A stretch of 64,000 nucleotides of DNA from Lachnospiraceae bacterium (GTDB lineage Bacteria; Bacillota; Clostridia; Lachnospirales; Lachnospiraceae), in NCBI GenBank assembly GCA_910574715.1, contig CAJTCH010000008.1, positions 62,001-126,000 of the forward strand, in the 5' to 3' direction. This document shows positions 8,408 to 18,400 of this stretch, piece after piece. The position numbers and the translations under genes were made by a program. Numbering within the stretch: position 1 is the stretch's first letter; every line of letters starts with the position of its first letter. The notes beneath the pieces were generated by a model. It worked only from the letters and a program-made list of their open reading frames with translations. It had not been told where the DNA came from and searched no databases.

Positions 8408-10962
8408 AAACAGTATTCAAACCAATTCAAACGCTGAATCAGCGTACTTTCAAGAAAAATAAAGGCCGGAATCTGGTGGCGGTCATTGCCATTTTAATGA
8501 CTACGATCATGTTCACCACCTTGTTTACCTTGACACAGAGTATGAGCAAAAACATGGTGGAAATGACCTTCCGGCAGACTGGTTATGATGGTCAGGCATC
8601 TTTTAAGAGCATCACCGCAGAGCAGTTTTCTTTGATCGCTAATCACCCTGATGTTGCAGAAGCCGGAGAAAGCCTTATTCTTGGTCTTGCACAAAACAAA
8701 AAGCTGGGTGGCAAACAGGTTGAGATCCGTTGGAGCAGTGACATCAACGCCGAGCATTCCTTTGCTATGCCTACCACTGGAACAATGCCAACGGCAGCAG
8801 ATGAGATTGCTCTGGACACCCTGATCCTTGATCGGCTGGGTATTCCACATCAACTGGGAGAGAATGTAACGCTGGAATGGCGCAAGGATCTCGCAAAGGA
8901 TGAGGTGACCACTTCCACTTTTACCCTCTGTGGTTTCTGGGAGGGCAACGAATCTGTCTATGCAAGTATGGCTTGGGTAAGCCGGGAATTTGCGGATGAG
9001 ATGATCGGTGACCATATTGCTGATGGGAAAACAAGCATTTTAGGCCTGCATACCGCGCAAGTGATCCTGCATAGTGACCGCAATATTGAGGCCGCCATGG
9101 AGAATATTTTGGCGGACACCGGGCTGACGGAGTTGGAATTCGGCGTAAATCTGGCATATTCACCGGAGATGAACGCTACCGCAGCGCAGGAAAGCCTTCC
9201 TATGTATTTGGGTATGGCGCTGGTGTTCCTCGCCGGCTATCTGATTATTTATAATATCTTTCAGATCAGCGTTACTGCCGACATCCAGTTCTATGGCAAG
9301 TTGAAAACACTGGGCACTACCACAAAGCAGATCAAGAAACTCATTTATGGTCAGGCAAACCGGCTGTGCGTGATCGGTATCCCGCTGGGCCTTCTTCTGG
9401 GCTGGCTGCTGGGCATGGTGCTGGTTCCTGTATTGATGGGGCAGCTGGAGGGCAATGCTGTGGTTTCCGCAAATCCCATGATTTTCCTTGGCTCTGCCCT
9501 TTTTGCATGGCTGACGGTTACCATCTCCTGCCTGCGTCCGGCAAGGCTGGCTGGAAAGGTTTCTCCTATTGAAGCTCTGCGGATGAGTGATGCCGCCATC
9601 ACAAGCAAGAAGAAAAGCAAACGCACCCGGAATGGCGCTTCCATTACTGGTATGGCCTGGGCGAATCTGGGGCGGAACAAAAAACGGACGGTGACGGTCA
9701 TCTGCTCTCTGACCTTGGGACTGGTCCTGCTCAGCTGTTTCTACGCTAAGAATGCTGCTTTTGATATGGAGAAGTATCTGTCTGAGCTGGCAATCAGTGA
9801 CTTCCAGTTGGATGATGCCAGCAGTGAGAACTATATCGGAGGTTATGATCCCAGGGGAACCACACTGAACGCTGATTTGGTCACAGCGGTTGAGGAATTA
9901 GACGGATTGGAGTCTACTGGTCATCAATATTCTCATCAATTTGAACTAACACTGAATGATGAGACTGTGCAAAATATCGACGCCTTCTATACGCAGGAAA
10001 TGTTGGATTATTGGGCAACTTACGATCCGTCTGGTCCGGCTCAGATAAAAAACGCCATGGAAACCCGTAAAGCAATCGGTGTACTGTACGGAATGGATGG
10101 TATCCCTCTGGATGCGGTCGCACAGGAACAGCATTTGTTCTCCGGCAGCTATGATGCAGAGAAATTTGCCAGCGGCAACTATGTGCTGGTCATCGGTCCT
10201 GCCTTAGATTTAGCAGACACAGATAGCTATGCTGCATTGCCTGTGCCTTCTGTTGGAAGCAATATTACGATTGAAAATCGCACCTATCAGGTGATGGCTG
10301 TTGTAGATCCGCTTCTGGCAGTGGATGAAGGCTCTTATGAAGGCGGTGTACAGGATCAGCTTTGTATGAGTTTTATTATTCCTACTGTGGCATTCCAGCA
10401 GCAGTGGCCGGAGAATACACTGCGGAGACTGTTCTTCAATGTGGCCGATGAGCATATTCCCGCAGCACAAGAGATGATCGATGCGTATACCAAAACCGTT
10501 GACACCAGCCTGCCTGTGACATCCCGCAAAACTATGGCGGAGCAGTATGAGGCAGAAACACGGGCGTCGGCAGTCATAGGAAATACCATCAGCGTTATCA
10601 TAGCCCTGGTGGGTGTGCTTAACTTTATCAATTCTATGGTTACGGCTATTGTTTCCCGCAAAAAAGAGTTTGCCATGATCCAGTCTGTGGGCATGACCAA
10701 GCGCCAGCTGCGGAAGATGCTGATTTGTGAAGGACTGGATTATGCGGTTGTCACGCTGATTGTTTCTTATATTGTCAGCGCTCTAGTTGTTGGAATCGGT
10801 GTCCGTGCCATGACAGCCAATGAGTTCAGCACTTTCCATTTTACTCTGATGCCACTGATGATTTGTACTCCTATCCTCTTGGCTTTTGCGGTGCTTATCC
10901 CGTTTTTCTGTTTTAAGAATTTAGAAAAGCAGAGCATTGTTGAGCGATTGAGAACAGAATAA
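8404..10962 (+). CDS. FtsX-type ABC transporter permease
   Basis: 852-aa permease, paralogue of 5023 and of the truncated gene at the left edge. It has an N-terminal anchor at about 22-45 (NLVAVIAILMTTIMFTTLF), an FtsX block at about 270-400 containing the conserved YGKLKTLGTT, a second anchor near 430-450, and a C-terminal FtsX block starting near 720 with VSRKKEFAMIQSVGMT. It overlaps its ATPase by 4 nt. The three permeases differ most in their soluble regions, which fits different ligands. No terminator follows directly; the nearest plus-strand terminator is at 11392. Confidence 0.93.
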   Translation: MKTVFKPIQTLNQRTFKKNKGRNLVAVIAILMTTIMFTTLFTLTQSMSKNMVEMTFRQTGYDGQASFKSITAEQFSLIANHPDVAEAGESLILGLAQNKKLGGKQVEIRWSSDINAEHSFAMPTTGTMPTAADEIALDTLILDRLGIPHQLGENVTLEWRKDLAKDEVTTSTFTLCGFWEGNESVYASMAWVSREFADEMIGDHIADGKTSILGLHTAQVILHSDRNIEAAMENILADTGLTELEFGVNLAYSPEMNATAAQESLPMYLGMALVFLAGYLIIYNIFQISVTADIQFYGKLKTLGTTTKQIKKLIYGQANRLCVIGIPLGLLLGWLLGMVLVPVLMGQLEGNAVVSANPMIFLGSALFAWLTVTISCLRPARLAGKVSPIEALRMSDAAITSKKKSKRTRNGASITGMAWANLGRNKKRTVTVICSLTLGLVLLSCFYAKNAAFDMEKYLSELAISDFQLDDASSENYIGGYDPRGTTLNADLVTAVEELDGLESTGHQYSHQFELTLNDETVQNIDAFYTQEMLDYWATYDPSGPAQIKNAMETRKAIGVLYGMDGIPLDAVAQEQHLFSGSYDAEKFASGNYVLVIGPALDLADTDSYAALPVPSVGSNITIENRTYQVMAVVDPLLAVDEGSYEGGVQDQLCMSFIIPTVAFQQQWPENTLRRLFFNVADEHIPAAQEMIDAYTKTVDTSLPVTSRKTMAEQYEAETRASAVIGNTISVIIALVGVLNFINSMVTAIVSRKKEFAMIQSVGMTKRQLRKMLICEGLDYAVVTLIVSYIVSALVVGIGVRAMTANEFSTFHFTLMPLMICTPILLAFAVLIPFFCFKNLEKQSIVERLRTE

Positions 10963-11446
10963 ATAGAATGATCTGCCGGACGACGGCAAGCTTCCATTGG
11001 CTGCATTTTATAGACAAAGGGGCAGTAGCACTTAGGTCCTCTAAACGTTTTCTCCTCAGAATAACGATAACATACACAACAAATTAGTGAAGAAACTAAA
11101 CATGATCCCGGTTGTTGTTGCGCTCAGTTTAGCATATTTAATAGAATATCTTCAAGATTCCGTGTATGAAAAAGCAAAAAGAAGAGGAAAATGTATCCTT
11201 CAGCTACGGGGCGTCGCCCGCTTTTGCCTATTGGGGTGACGAAATGAGGGTATTTGATAAAACGATAATTACCCCAAAAACTCGCCGTCCTGCATGGCCT
11301 GCCGCCTTCCAATCACAAAAGGGTCATGCAAATCGGACATTATGATCCGGATCAGCTTATTTGAGGGGGTTCCGATATCCAGACACTTGTTCAGGGCGCA
11401 GATGATGCAACAATCATCTGCGCCCTGTTTTTTACACTTTAATCTG
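10963..11446. other. intergenic region with decayed coding remnants
   Basis: 484 bp without an intact gene. On the minus strand two broken frames look protein-like. One reads NYRFIKYPHFVTPIGK (within 11124-11275), followed by a hydrophobic stretch. The other, closing at 11269, contains LNKCLDIGTPSNKLIRIIM. Both resemble pieces of accessory genes carried by Firmicutes mobile elements, but I cannot name the families. The + strand terminator at 11392-11433 ends the region. Confidence 0.4.
11392..11433 (+). terminator. Rho-independent terminator (15-bp perfect stem)
   Basis: CAGGGCGCAGATGAT and its exact complement ATCATCTGCGCCCTG flank a 6-nt loop and are followed by six T on the plus strand. 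There is no T run on the minus side, so it acts for rightward transcription (from the permease at 8404) and protects the convergent CAP gene. Confidence 0.85.
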
Positions 11447-12664
11447 TTATCTTATACGCTTCTTCAGCATTTGACTTGCAGCGATACCGCCGAAGGCTGC
11501 CAGCATCAGAATTATAGATGTTGCTGTTGCAGCAGCGTCTCCCGTTTTTGGAGCTTTTACAGTATTGCCGGCAGCAGCAGTGCTTCCGTTGACTGTAAAG
11601 GTAGTCTCAGCATATCCATCGGTATAATTTACACGGTAGGTGTGCTTTCCGCTCTTTAAGGTCTCCATATATTCTGCCTTGAAAGTAACGATCGTAGAGC
11701 CTGATTCTGCAGCATAATTGCTTTTGTCTACAACAGCGCCGTCGATTTCTACACTGACGAATTTTGAGAAATCACCGTCTGTTTTCATCACCATAGGCTG
11801 ACCGCTGCCTTTGGTCCAGGTATTGCCCGCTCCGCTGACAAAATTATACTGAGTGGAAGGAATGATGCCCGGTATGACTGTATCTGGATCAAGGCCGTTG
11901 CTGTCGTCATTCGGTTGATCGGCGTCAGGTGTCTGATCAGGCTTATCGGTATCTGGATTAGGATTCTGTCCAGGCTTATCGGTGTCTGGATTAGGATTCT
12001 GGTCAGGCTTGTCAGTATCCGGGTTAGGATTCTGGTCAGGCTTGTCAGTATCCGGGTTAGGATTCTGGTCAGGCTTATCGGTATCTGGAGTATTGCTTCC
12101 GTTAAGGTCCTCACGGGTTCCTCCGCCGTTGCCGGTACCGAAGATCTGTACCCAATAATCCCTGCCGTTCGCACGGACATGTCCAACGCCGATAGAAGTA
12201 AAAGTAGTGCCGATGCCGAGCATATTCCTTCTATGGCCCTGACCGTTGTAAGGTTCGTTAGTCTCTTTCCAGGCTTCTACCACTTCATTTGCAGAAGTCT
12301 GACCGGCTGCGATGTTCTCTCCCCAAGCAGTCATTCCCAATGAATCTATTACCATGCTGCTGGAAGTTCCTCCGCCTGGTCTCGTGTGGCTGAAGCTTGT
12401 AACGATTTCCGCTGCTCTGATCATTGCAACTCTCTCCAGTCTATAGTCATAGGCCAGAGCCGGAAGATTTCCGCATTGCTGCTTTTGTTCGTTGGCATCA
12501 AGGTACCAGGGATTAGCTGCACGGAAATTGTTCGTCAGATTGGCCACCGTCTGGGCATCGTCATACACATAAGTCACTCCGGCAGCCAGAACGTCCGTCT
12601 TCATTCCCAGGATCATCGTACACATCAGCAATAGTATGAGACCCTTCTTCACTTTTGCTCTCAT
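11447..12664 (-). CDS. secreted CAP-domain protein with repeats and sortase-type anchor
   Basis: 405-aa cell-surface protein. It has a signal peptide (about 1-28), then a CAP/SCP domain (about 30-175) with the family features TNNFRAAN, SFSHTRPGG, WGENIA and GHRRNML. Five 11-residue units of the type PDTDKPDQNPN follow, then an Ig-like domain with a TDGYAETTF strand. The C-terminus is a sorting signal: APKTGD, a hydrophobic segment and a KKRIR tail, so A replaces L in the usual LPxTG. Bacterial CAP proteins are poorly understood secreted proteins. The gene is divergent from the GGDEF gene and has its own TTGACA/TATTGT promoter. Confidence 0.9.
   Translation of the reverse strand: MRAKVKKGLILLLMCTMILGMKTDVLAAGVTYVYDDAQTVANLTNNFRAANPWYLDANEQKQQCGNLPALAYDYRLERVAMIRAAEIVTSFSHTRPGGGTSSSMVIDSLGMTAWGENIAAGQTSANEVVEAWKETNEPYNGQGHRRNMLGIGTTFTSIGVGHVRANGRDYWVQIFGTGNGGGTREDLNGSNTPDTDKPDQNPNPDTDKPDQNPNPDTDKPDQNPNPDTDKPGQNPNPDTDKPDQTPDADQPNDDSNGLDPDTVIPGIIPSTQYNFVSGAGNTWTKGSGQPMVMKTDGDFSKFVSVEIDGAVVDKSNYAAESGSTIVTFKAEYMETLKSGKHTYRVNYTDGYAETTFTVNGSTAAAGNTVKAPKTGDAAATATSIILMLAAFGGIAASQMLKKRIR
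11930..12095 (-). repeat. five 33-bp tandem repeats (PDTDKPDQNPN units)
   Basis: Proline/Asp/Asn-rich linker of the CAP protein. Four units are near identical in protein and the last is degenerate (PDQTPD). They probably form an extended stalk that lifts the CAP domain away from the Ig-like and anchor regions. Confidence 0.8.
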
Positions 12665-12703
12665 AATTATTTTTCCTTTCTGTATAAATATTCTATCTAT
12701 TCA

Positions 12704-12732
12704 ACAATATATAATTTGCCAAGGAATGTCAA
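12704..12732 (-). promoter_or_regulatory. promoter of the CAP-domain gene
   Basis: Reading leftwards, TTGACA (12727-12732) and TATTGT (12704-12709) are separated by 17 bp, about 40 bp before the ATG at 12664. Confidence 0.65.
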
Positions 12733-12797
12733 TATAAAAATATGCCTTTTTGAGTTCTGATATATGCAGATGTTTTGACAGATAACTTCCTTATTAT

Positions 12798-12822
12798 AAA
12801 GGATAAACTATGTTTATCCTTT
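12798..12822. promoter_or_regulatory. perfect 25-bp palindrome between divergent genes
   Basis: AAAGGATAAAC-TAT-GTTTATCCTTT is a perfect inverted repeat with 11-bp arms. It lies between the promoters of the CAP gene (minus) and the GGDEF gene (plus) and has no adjacent T run, so a regulator operator is more likely than a terminator. The regulator is unknown. Confidence 0.6.
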
Positions 12823-12845
12823 TAAATATGTCAAATTTTAAACAG

Positions 12846-12874
12846 TTGACATAACAAAATCATTGGAATAGAAT
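12846..12874 (+). promoter_or_regulatory. promoter of the GGDEF/BTAD gene pair
   Basis: TTGACA (12846-12851), a 17-bp spacer and TAGAAT (12869-12874) lie about 100 bp upstream of the ATG at 12977. Confidence 0.7.
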
Positions 12875-12976
12875 AAAAAGTAAAGTATGTTCGGAATCAT
12901 TTTTTTACGTTTGATGCTTAAGAGAGCAGGTGAATATCTTGGGAGAGAGTCAGAGATACAGAGGGGTATATGAAGA

Positions 12977-14008
12977 ATGAAGGTACAAAGAAACTATGAG
13001 GGGGAAGAGGACCAACAAAACGCTGCGGGGGATTTGGATAATCTTACAGGCGTTTTGAAGAAAAAAGCTGCAGAAGCAAGGATCGTATCTATGATGTGCA
13101 AGAACCGGGGCGGAGCGTTGTTAGTGTGCGATGTGGATCGGATGAAACGGATCAACGATCAGTATGGACACTTAATCGGTGATGAATGCCTGAAAGAGGT
13201 GTCGCAGGTCCTTAGCTATATGATACGGCAGGGCGATGTTCTGGGAAGATATGGGGGAGATGAATTCCTCGTTTTTATGTCCGGCTGTTTAGACATGGAA
13301 GAGGCGCAGGCTGCCTGCAGACGAATTGAAAATCGTCTCAGGATAGCCGCAGGCAAAGGGAGGGAGAAGATTCCATTATCTGTAACGGCTATATGTGTCT
13401 TGCGCCGTCCGGGTGATACCTGTCAGAGCTTATTTGAACGTGCAGATATTGAGCTGCAGAAACATAAGGCTGCGCCGTGTATGACGGGTGAGCAGGAGAA
13501 TTGGAAAAAGGATCAATACATCAAAGACGCCAGAAAGATACGGAGAGAATTGATTGAACAGATCAAGAAAACGGGAGCATACTGTCAGGATTATGAAACG
13601 TTTAAGGGGATCTACCGTTTTCTGGAACGCGGAATTATTAGAAGCGGTCAAAAGGCATGTGTTGTTTTGATGACTGTGGTAGACGATCAGGGAGGGAATC
13701 TTCTGCCATATGAGAAGGATGCTATGATGGAACGATTGGGGGAAGATATTCGTTCTACACTCCGTATCGGAGATGTATACACCAGATATTCCAGCAGCCA
13801 GTATCTTGTGCTTGTTATTGGGACTACAGAAGAGCAGGGGGATATGATAGGAGATCGGATCAAGGAGAAATTCCTGAAGGAAAGTCCGGGAAAAGGTATT
13901 CTGATGCATCACTGTTATGAGCTTCAGCCAGCCAGGGTCGTGGACATAACAGGGAACGGCGAATTATGCGGGGAACTCGGGAAAATGAAAAAGAGAGGCA
14001 AATTATGA
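12977..14008 (+). CDS. diguanylate cyclase-like GGDEF protein with second degenerate domain
   Basis: 343-aa soluble protein. A GGDEF domain (about 22-160) carries an intact active-site motif GGDEF at 93-97 and an RxxD (RQGD, 84-87) five residues before it, the canonical product-inhibition site. It therefore could make cyclic di-GMP from GTP. The C-terminal third (about 220-340) looks like a second, degenerate domain of the same fold in which GGDEF is replaced by SSSQY. There is no membrane segment or obvious sensor. The stop overlaps the start of the BTAD regulator (ATGA), so the two are co-translated. Its position before the SRRP locus suggests control of that adhesin (inference). Confidence 0.85.
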   Translation: MKVQRNYEGEEDQQNAAGDLDNLTGVLKKKAAEARIVSMMCKNRGGALLVCDVDRMKRINDQYGHLIGDECLKEVSQVLSYMIRQGDVLGRYGGDEFLVFMSGCLDMEEAQAACRRIENRLRIAAGKGREKIPLSVTAICVLRRPGDTCQSLFERADIELQKHKAAPCMTGEQENWKKDQYIKDARKIRRELIEQIKKTGAYCQDYETFKGIYRFLERGIIRSGQKACVVLMTVVDDQGGNLLPYEKDAMMERLGEDIRSTLRIGDVYTRYSSSQYLVLVIGTTEEQGDMIGDRIKEKFLKESPGKGILMHHCYELQPARVVDITGNGELCGELGKMKKRGKL

Positions 14009-15192
14009 GGGAGAAAAAGCTATCTGTAAAGATGTTCGGTGGATTTTCTGCGAATTATGGAGACGAGATACTAACTTTTGGAAGGCAGAGAGATTCAAAA
14101 TTCGGGCAGTTATTTCAGATATTGATGACCAGGCCGGGGCAGGAGTTCAGTAAAAGCGATATTGCTGAGAGTCTCTATGGTTGGGAGAAGGTAGAAGATC
14201 TTAATGCCAGTCTCAACAATACCATCTTCCGGCTCCGCAAATATCTGGATGGGTCGTCTCTGCCGCCGGGAAATTATCTGTCTCTGGAGGCAGGAATACT
14301 GCGCTTCGGCGGAGCGGTTGAGATGGAGTCGGATGTCGGGGAATTTGAGAGGTTATTCCGGGAATTCAGAGAGGGGAAGGATAAGAGAATAAAAGCAGAA
14401 TTGAGTGAACAGGCATGTGAACTTTATCAGGGTGAATTTTTGCCTCAGCTGTCGAATGAGCAATGGGTCATAGAGAAAAGCCGGTATTATCAGAAGTTGT
14501 ATTTTGCGATGATGAAATATCTGTTCACTTTTTTGCGGGGAGAGGGCGATTACAGGAAAATAGAAAGACTGGCGGCCCGGGCGGCAGATATCTATCCTTA
14601 CGAGGGATGGGAGAATTGGAGGATCGACAGTCTGATTTCGCTGAACCGGTATCAGGATGCAAAAACGCTCTATCAGAAAACGGCGGCGCATGTACAGGAG
14701 ATGGGGGGATTTCTATCAAAAGCGCAGCAGGCGCAGTTCCGGAAGATTGGAGAGAAGATACGTCAGCCAGAAGGGACGGAGGAAGATATCAGCAAATATC
14801 TTATGGAGATCCTTCCAGGGCAGGGGGCATATGAGTGTACTCTTCCAGGATTTTTAGATTGCTTTCACATGTTAAAGCGTGTTATAAAAAGAGGGATGGT
14901 TCAATTCAGTCTGCTGCTGTGTACGATTCTGGACGGAAACGGTCATCCGGCGGAGAACAGGGAAAATTGTGAAAAACAGGGAAAAAAACTGTGCGCATCC
15001 TTTCAGTCGCACCTGCGTCTGGGGGATATTTATGCAAAATATAGTGAAAACCAGTATCTGTTGCTGTGTGTAGGCGCTAAGAAAGAACATGTATCAGAGA
15101 TTGGTTCTCGGATTGATGTAGATTTTCGGAAGCGGTGCGGCGGGCGCGGAGGGATTAGCTGCAGGCTGTTGGATGACGGCCGGGGCTGGTGA
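14005..15192 (+). CDS. BTAD/SARP-like transcriptional regulator with degenerate GGDEF-like tail
   Basis: 395 aa. The N-terminal winged-helix (about 3-100) opens with VKMFGGFSANYGDEIL and contains SLNNTIFRLRKYL, the pattern of BTAD/SARP activators. A TPR-like BTAD region (about 110-255) follows, with GEFLPQ and YPYEGWENW. The last 110 residues resemble the C-terminal domain of the preceding protein: GDIYAKYSENQYLLLCVG against GDVYTRYSSSQYLVLVIG. I chose the ATG at 14005 over 13966 because it overlaps the upstream stop by 4 nt. It is probably the direct regulator of the SRRP promoter 300 bp downstream; that is inferred. Confidence 0.85.
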   Translation: MREKKLSVKMFGGFSANYGDEILTFGRQRDSKFGQLFQILMTRPGQEFSKSDIAESLYGWEKVEDLNASLNNTIFRLRKYLDGSSLPPGNYLSLEAGILRFGGAVEMESDVGEFERLFREFREGKDKRIKAELSEQACELYQGEFLPQLSNEQWVIEKSRYYQKLYFAMMKYLFTFLRGEGDYRKIERLAARAADIYPYEGWENWRIDSLISLNRYQDAKTLYQKTAAHVQEMGGFLSKAQQAQFRKIGEKIRQPEGTEEDISKYLMEILPGQGAYECTLPGFLDCFHMLKRVIKRGMVQFSLLLCTILDGNGHPAENRENCEKQGKKLCASFQSHLRLGDIYAKYSENQYLLLCVGAKKEHVSEIGSRIDVDFRKRCGGRGGISCRLLDDGRGW

Positions 15193-15489
15193 GGATAGCC
15201 GGCATTCGGAGATTGACAAAAGTAAAAAATGTATAGAAATGTGTGAAGTGAAAGAGTTTGCGAAAGAGTCCCTTTGTTATACTATACTCGGATAACATAA
15301 TAATGTTGGGGTCAGAAGGTATTCTGGCCTCTATGATACCATGGATTACTCTGCATTTTGGTGTTTTTGCGGACTCCAGGTTTAAAGATCCTCTTGCAGG
15401 CAAGCTTGCATCGGATACTTTGGCCTTCTGGTATCACATAGTAAGAAATAGGGGAAATTTGTTTCCAAGAAGAAGAAAGGTAGGCTGAA
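15193..15489 (+). promoter_or_regulatory. SRRP upstream region with probable promoter and long leader
   Basis: About 300 bp separate the BTAD gene from the SRRP. A -10-like TACTAT/TATACT cluster (15278-15288) has only a weak -35 (TTGCGA, 15258-15263), so activation is probably needed. The leader would be about 195 nt, with an AAAGGTAGG ribosome site before the ATG at 15490. A 76-codon frame here has no protein-like features. I looked for a cyclic-di-GMP riboswitch core and did not recognise one. Confidence 0.45.
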
Positions 15490-18400
15490 ATGAAGAAAAA
15501 ACAAGCCATGAGAGTAATTGCGGCAGCAGGAATTGCCATCGGGGGCGCAGGAATGTTCCAGGACGGCAATGTAGTATATGCTGCAGAACTTGATCAGGAT
15601 GTAAATGGCGGATCAGACGAACTGATCTTTTCTGCGGAGGAGAGTACAGAGGGGTCTCAAGAACCGCAGGCAGCAGAGTCTGCTTCTGCCGAACCGTATT
15701 CAGAACAGGTCAGTGAAAGCTCAATGTATACGGAGCAAGCTCCTGCTCCGGTTCAGGATAGCAGTGTAATAGAGACTAATGTATCAGCAGACAGTACAGG
15801 TTCTGTCGCTGGAACTGAGTCAGCAGGCGGATCAGATTCATCTGAACAGATTGTTTCGGCGAATCCTGTGGAATCAGCAGAAGATATGAATTCAACGGCG
15901 GATAATAGTGCCGATACTTCCGAAGCATCAGCATCCGACTCAGAGGCAGAGGTTTATGATTCCGAAGCAGCAGAGCCGGGTTTTGAATCAACAGCGTCGG
16001 ACTCTGCGGCATCAGCATCCGACTCAGAGACATCCGTTTCAGATTCAGAGACATCAGTATCCGGCTCAGAGACAACAATGATTGACTCAGAGGTGACGGA
16101 TGAGCCGGTTGAAGGAATCGATGGATTCACACGGGATGAATTAGAGATATTAAGAAGAGCGCAGGCGAAAGTTGCTGAAGGCAAAGAAGATGAATTGACT
16201 GAGGAAGAGAAAGATTTGCTTGCGAAATCTGAAGTAGAAAGCTTGGCTTGGTCAGAGACAAACAGTAAACTGGTGTCGGAATCTGCATCAGCCAGCGCCG
16301 TATTGTCAGAGTCGAACAGTACATTAACGTCAGAGTCTGCGTCAGGTAGTATTAGTCTCTCTGAGAAGAACAGTACAATGCTGTCAGAATCAACGTTAGA
16401 AAGTACGCATTTGTCTGAAGCTCAGAGTACATTGTTGTCAGAATCGACATCTGTCAGTGGATCTTTGTCTGATAGATACAGCACGATGCTGTCAGAATCG
16501 GCGAGTGCTAGTACATCAGCATCAGAGCAAATATCGGGTGCTATATCACAGTCAGAGAGTATGTCTACGGTTGTAAGTGAAAGTTTGTCTGCTTCTTTGT
16601 CAGATCAGTCAACTGTGGAAAGTACAAATAGTGCTATATCTGAATCAGTTTCACTTGCGCAGAGTGAGTTTGACGATGTGTTGGGACCATATGAAGAAAG
16701 CGCAGACAGGCTTAAAAAGTTAGCGCAGTTAAAAACTGAGATTAAAGATTTAGAAGGTCGATTAAATGCGATAATAGAGGAAGCGCAAAAAACTTGGCAT
16801 AAGGATCTTGGTGAGTTTGGATATTATTCAGTGGCAAATCTACTTGCAGAAAAACTGATTCAGTATAAGATGCTTACAGATGCACAAATAAATAATTATA
16901 CGGATGTTCAGTTTTCTACGTGGAAAGATAATAGTCTGCTCAATAAAGGACAGCATGTAGAAGTAAAGTATAAAGATAAGGATGGAAAAGAGCAGACAAA
17001 ATACTTTGACTATGTTACAGCAGATAAAGATGGTGCGGTGATATTGGATAGAGATGGTGAAAAGACATATAAAAATCCAAATACCGGAGAAAAGCATAAA
17101 ACAAAAAATGGTACTAATGCAGAGTATGTAAAATATATTCATATTGTAGAACTTGAAAAAAAATGGGGAAGTATAAATGTAGATATAAATGCTGAGTTCA
17201 AGGGTGGATCGTCTTATTTTGCAGAAATAGACTTTGTTAATGGCAATGATGCGTATACTCAAGAGTATGAAAGTGAGTATCAATCAGCATCACTGAATCT
17301 TAGCGAACAAGAAAGTGATAGTACATTTCAAAGTGATTCGCTTTTTAAGGCATCAGAAACGGCAAGCGCAGAGGCAAGTACTAGTATATCAACTAGTTTG
17401 AACGAGTCTAACAATCAAAGTATATCCATGTTTGAGAGTGCCAGTGAATATGAAAGTATGAGTACGGAACTATCAGGCAGTGCCAGTACGTCAGTGTCAA
17501 CATATTTAAGTGATAGTGGGTCAACAGTAGACAGCGTTAGTACGTCGGCATCAACATTCTTAAGCGATAGTGTTCAGTCGTCAGAACGAGCGAGTACCTT
17601 AGCATCGACGTTCTTAAGTGATAGTGCGTTAACGTCAGAACAGGCTAGTACGTCTGCGTCAACGTATATAAGTGAAAGTGTACGTTTGTCAGAAAATCAG
17701 AGTTTATCTGAATCGACATATTTAAGCGAGAGTGAGTCATTACGCACTTCTATGAGTGAGAGTACATCAACGATAGTAAGTGAAAGTGAAAGTACCAGCA
17801 CGGTAGTAAGCGAGAACGAGAGTACGTCAACAGTAGTAAGCGAGAGTGAGAGTACTTCTACAGTGGTAAGTGAGAGTGAAAGCACGTCTACAGTAGTGAG
17901 CGAAAGTGAAAGCACGTCTACAGTAGTAAGTGAAAGTGAGAGCACCTCAACGGTAGTAAGTGAAAGCGAAAGTACTTCTACAGTAGTGAGCGAAAGTGAA
18001 AGCACCTCAACAGTGGTAAGCGAGAGTGAAAGCACCAGCACAGTAGTAAGTGAGAGCGAAAGCACCTCAACGGTAGTAAGTGAGAGCGAAAGCACCTCAA
18101 CGGTGGTAAGCGAGAGCGAAAGCACCAGCACGGTAGTAAGTGAGAGCGAGAGCACCTCAACGGTAGTGAGTGAAAGCGAAAGCACGTCTACGGTAGTAAG
18201 CGAGAGTGAGAGCACGTCTACAGTGGTAAGTGAGAGCGAAAGCACGTCTACAGTAGTAAGTGAGAGCGAAAGTACCAGCACAGTAGTAAGTGAGAGCGAG
18301 AGCACCTCAACGGTGGTAAGCGAGAGTGAAAGCACCTCTACAGTAGTAAGTGAAAGCGAAAGCACTAGCACGGTAGTAAGTGAAAGCGAAAGCACCTCAA

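Noticed and set aside
15258-15488. 76-codon frame before the SRRP
   Set aside because: TTG start at the promoter, no ribosome site, no protein-like pattern; it lies in the leader of the SRRP and in another frame.
15193-15489. Cyclic-di-GMP riboswitch before the SRRP
   Set aside because: The upstream GGDEF gene made this attractive, but I could not find the conserved GEMM core; a covariance search would be needed to settle it.
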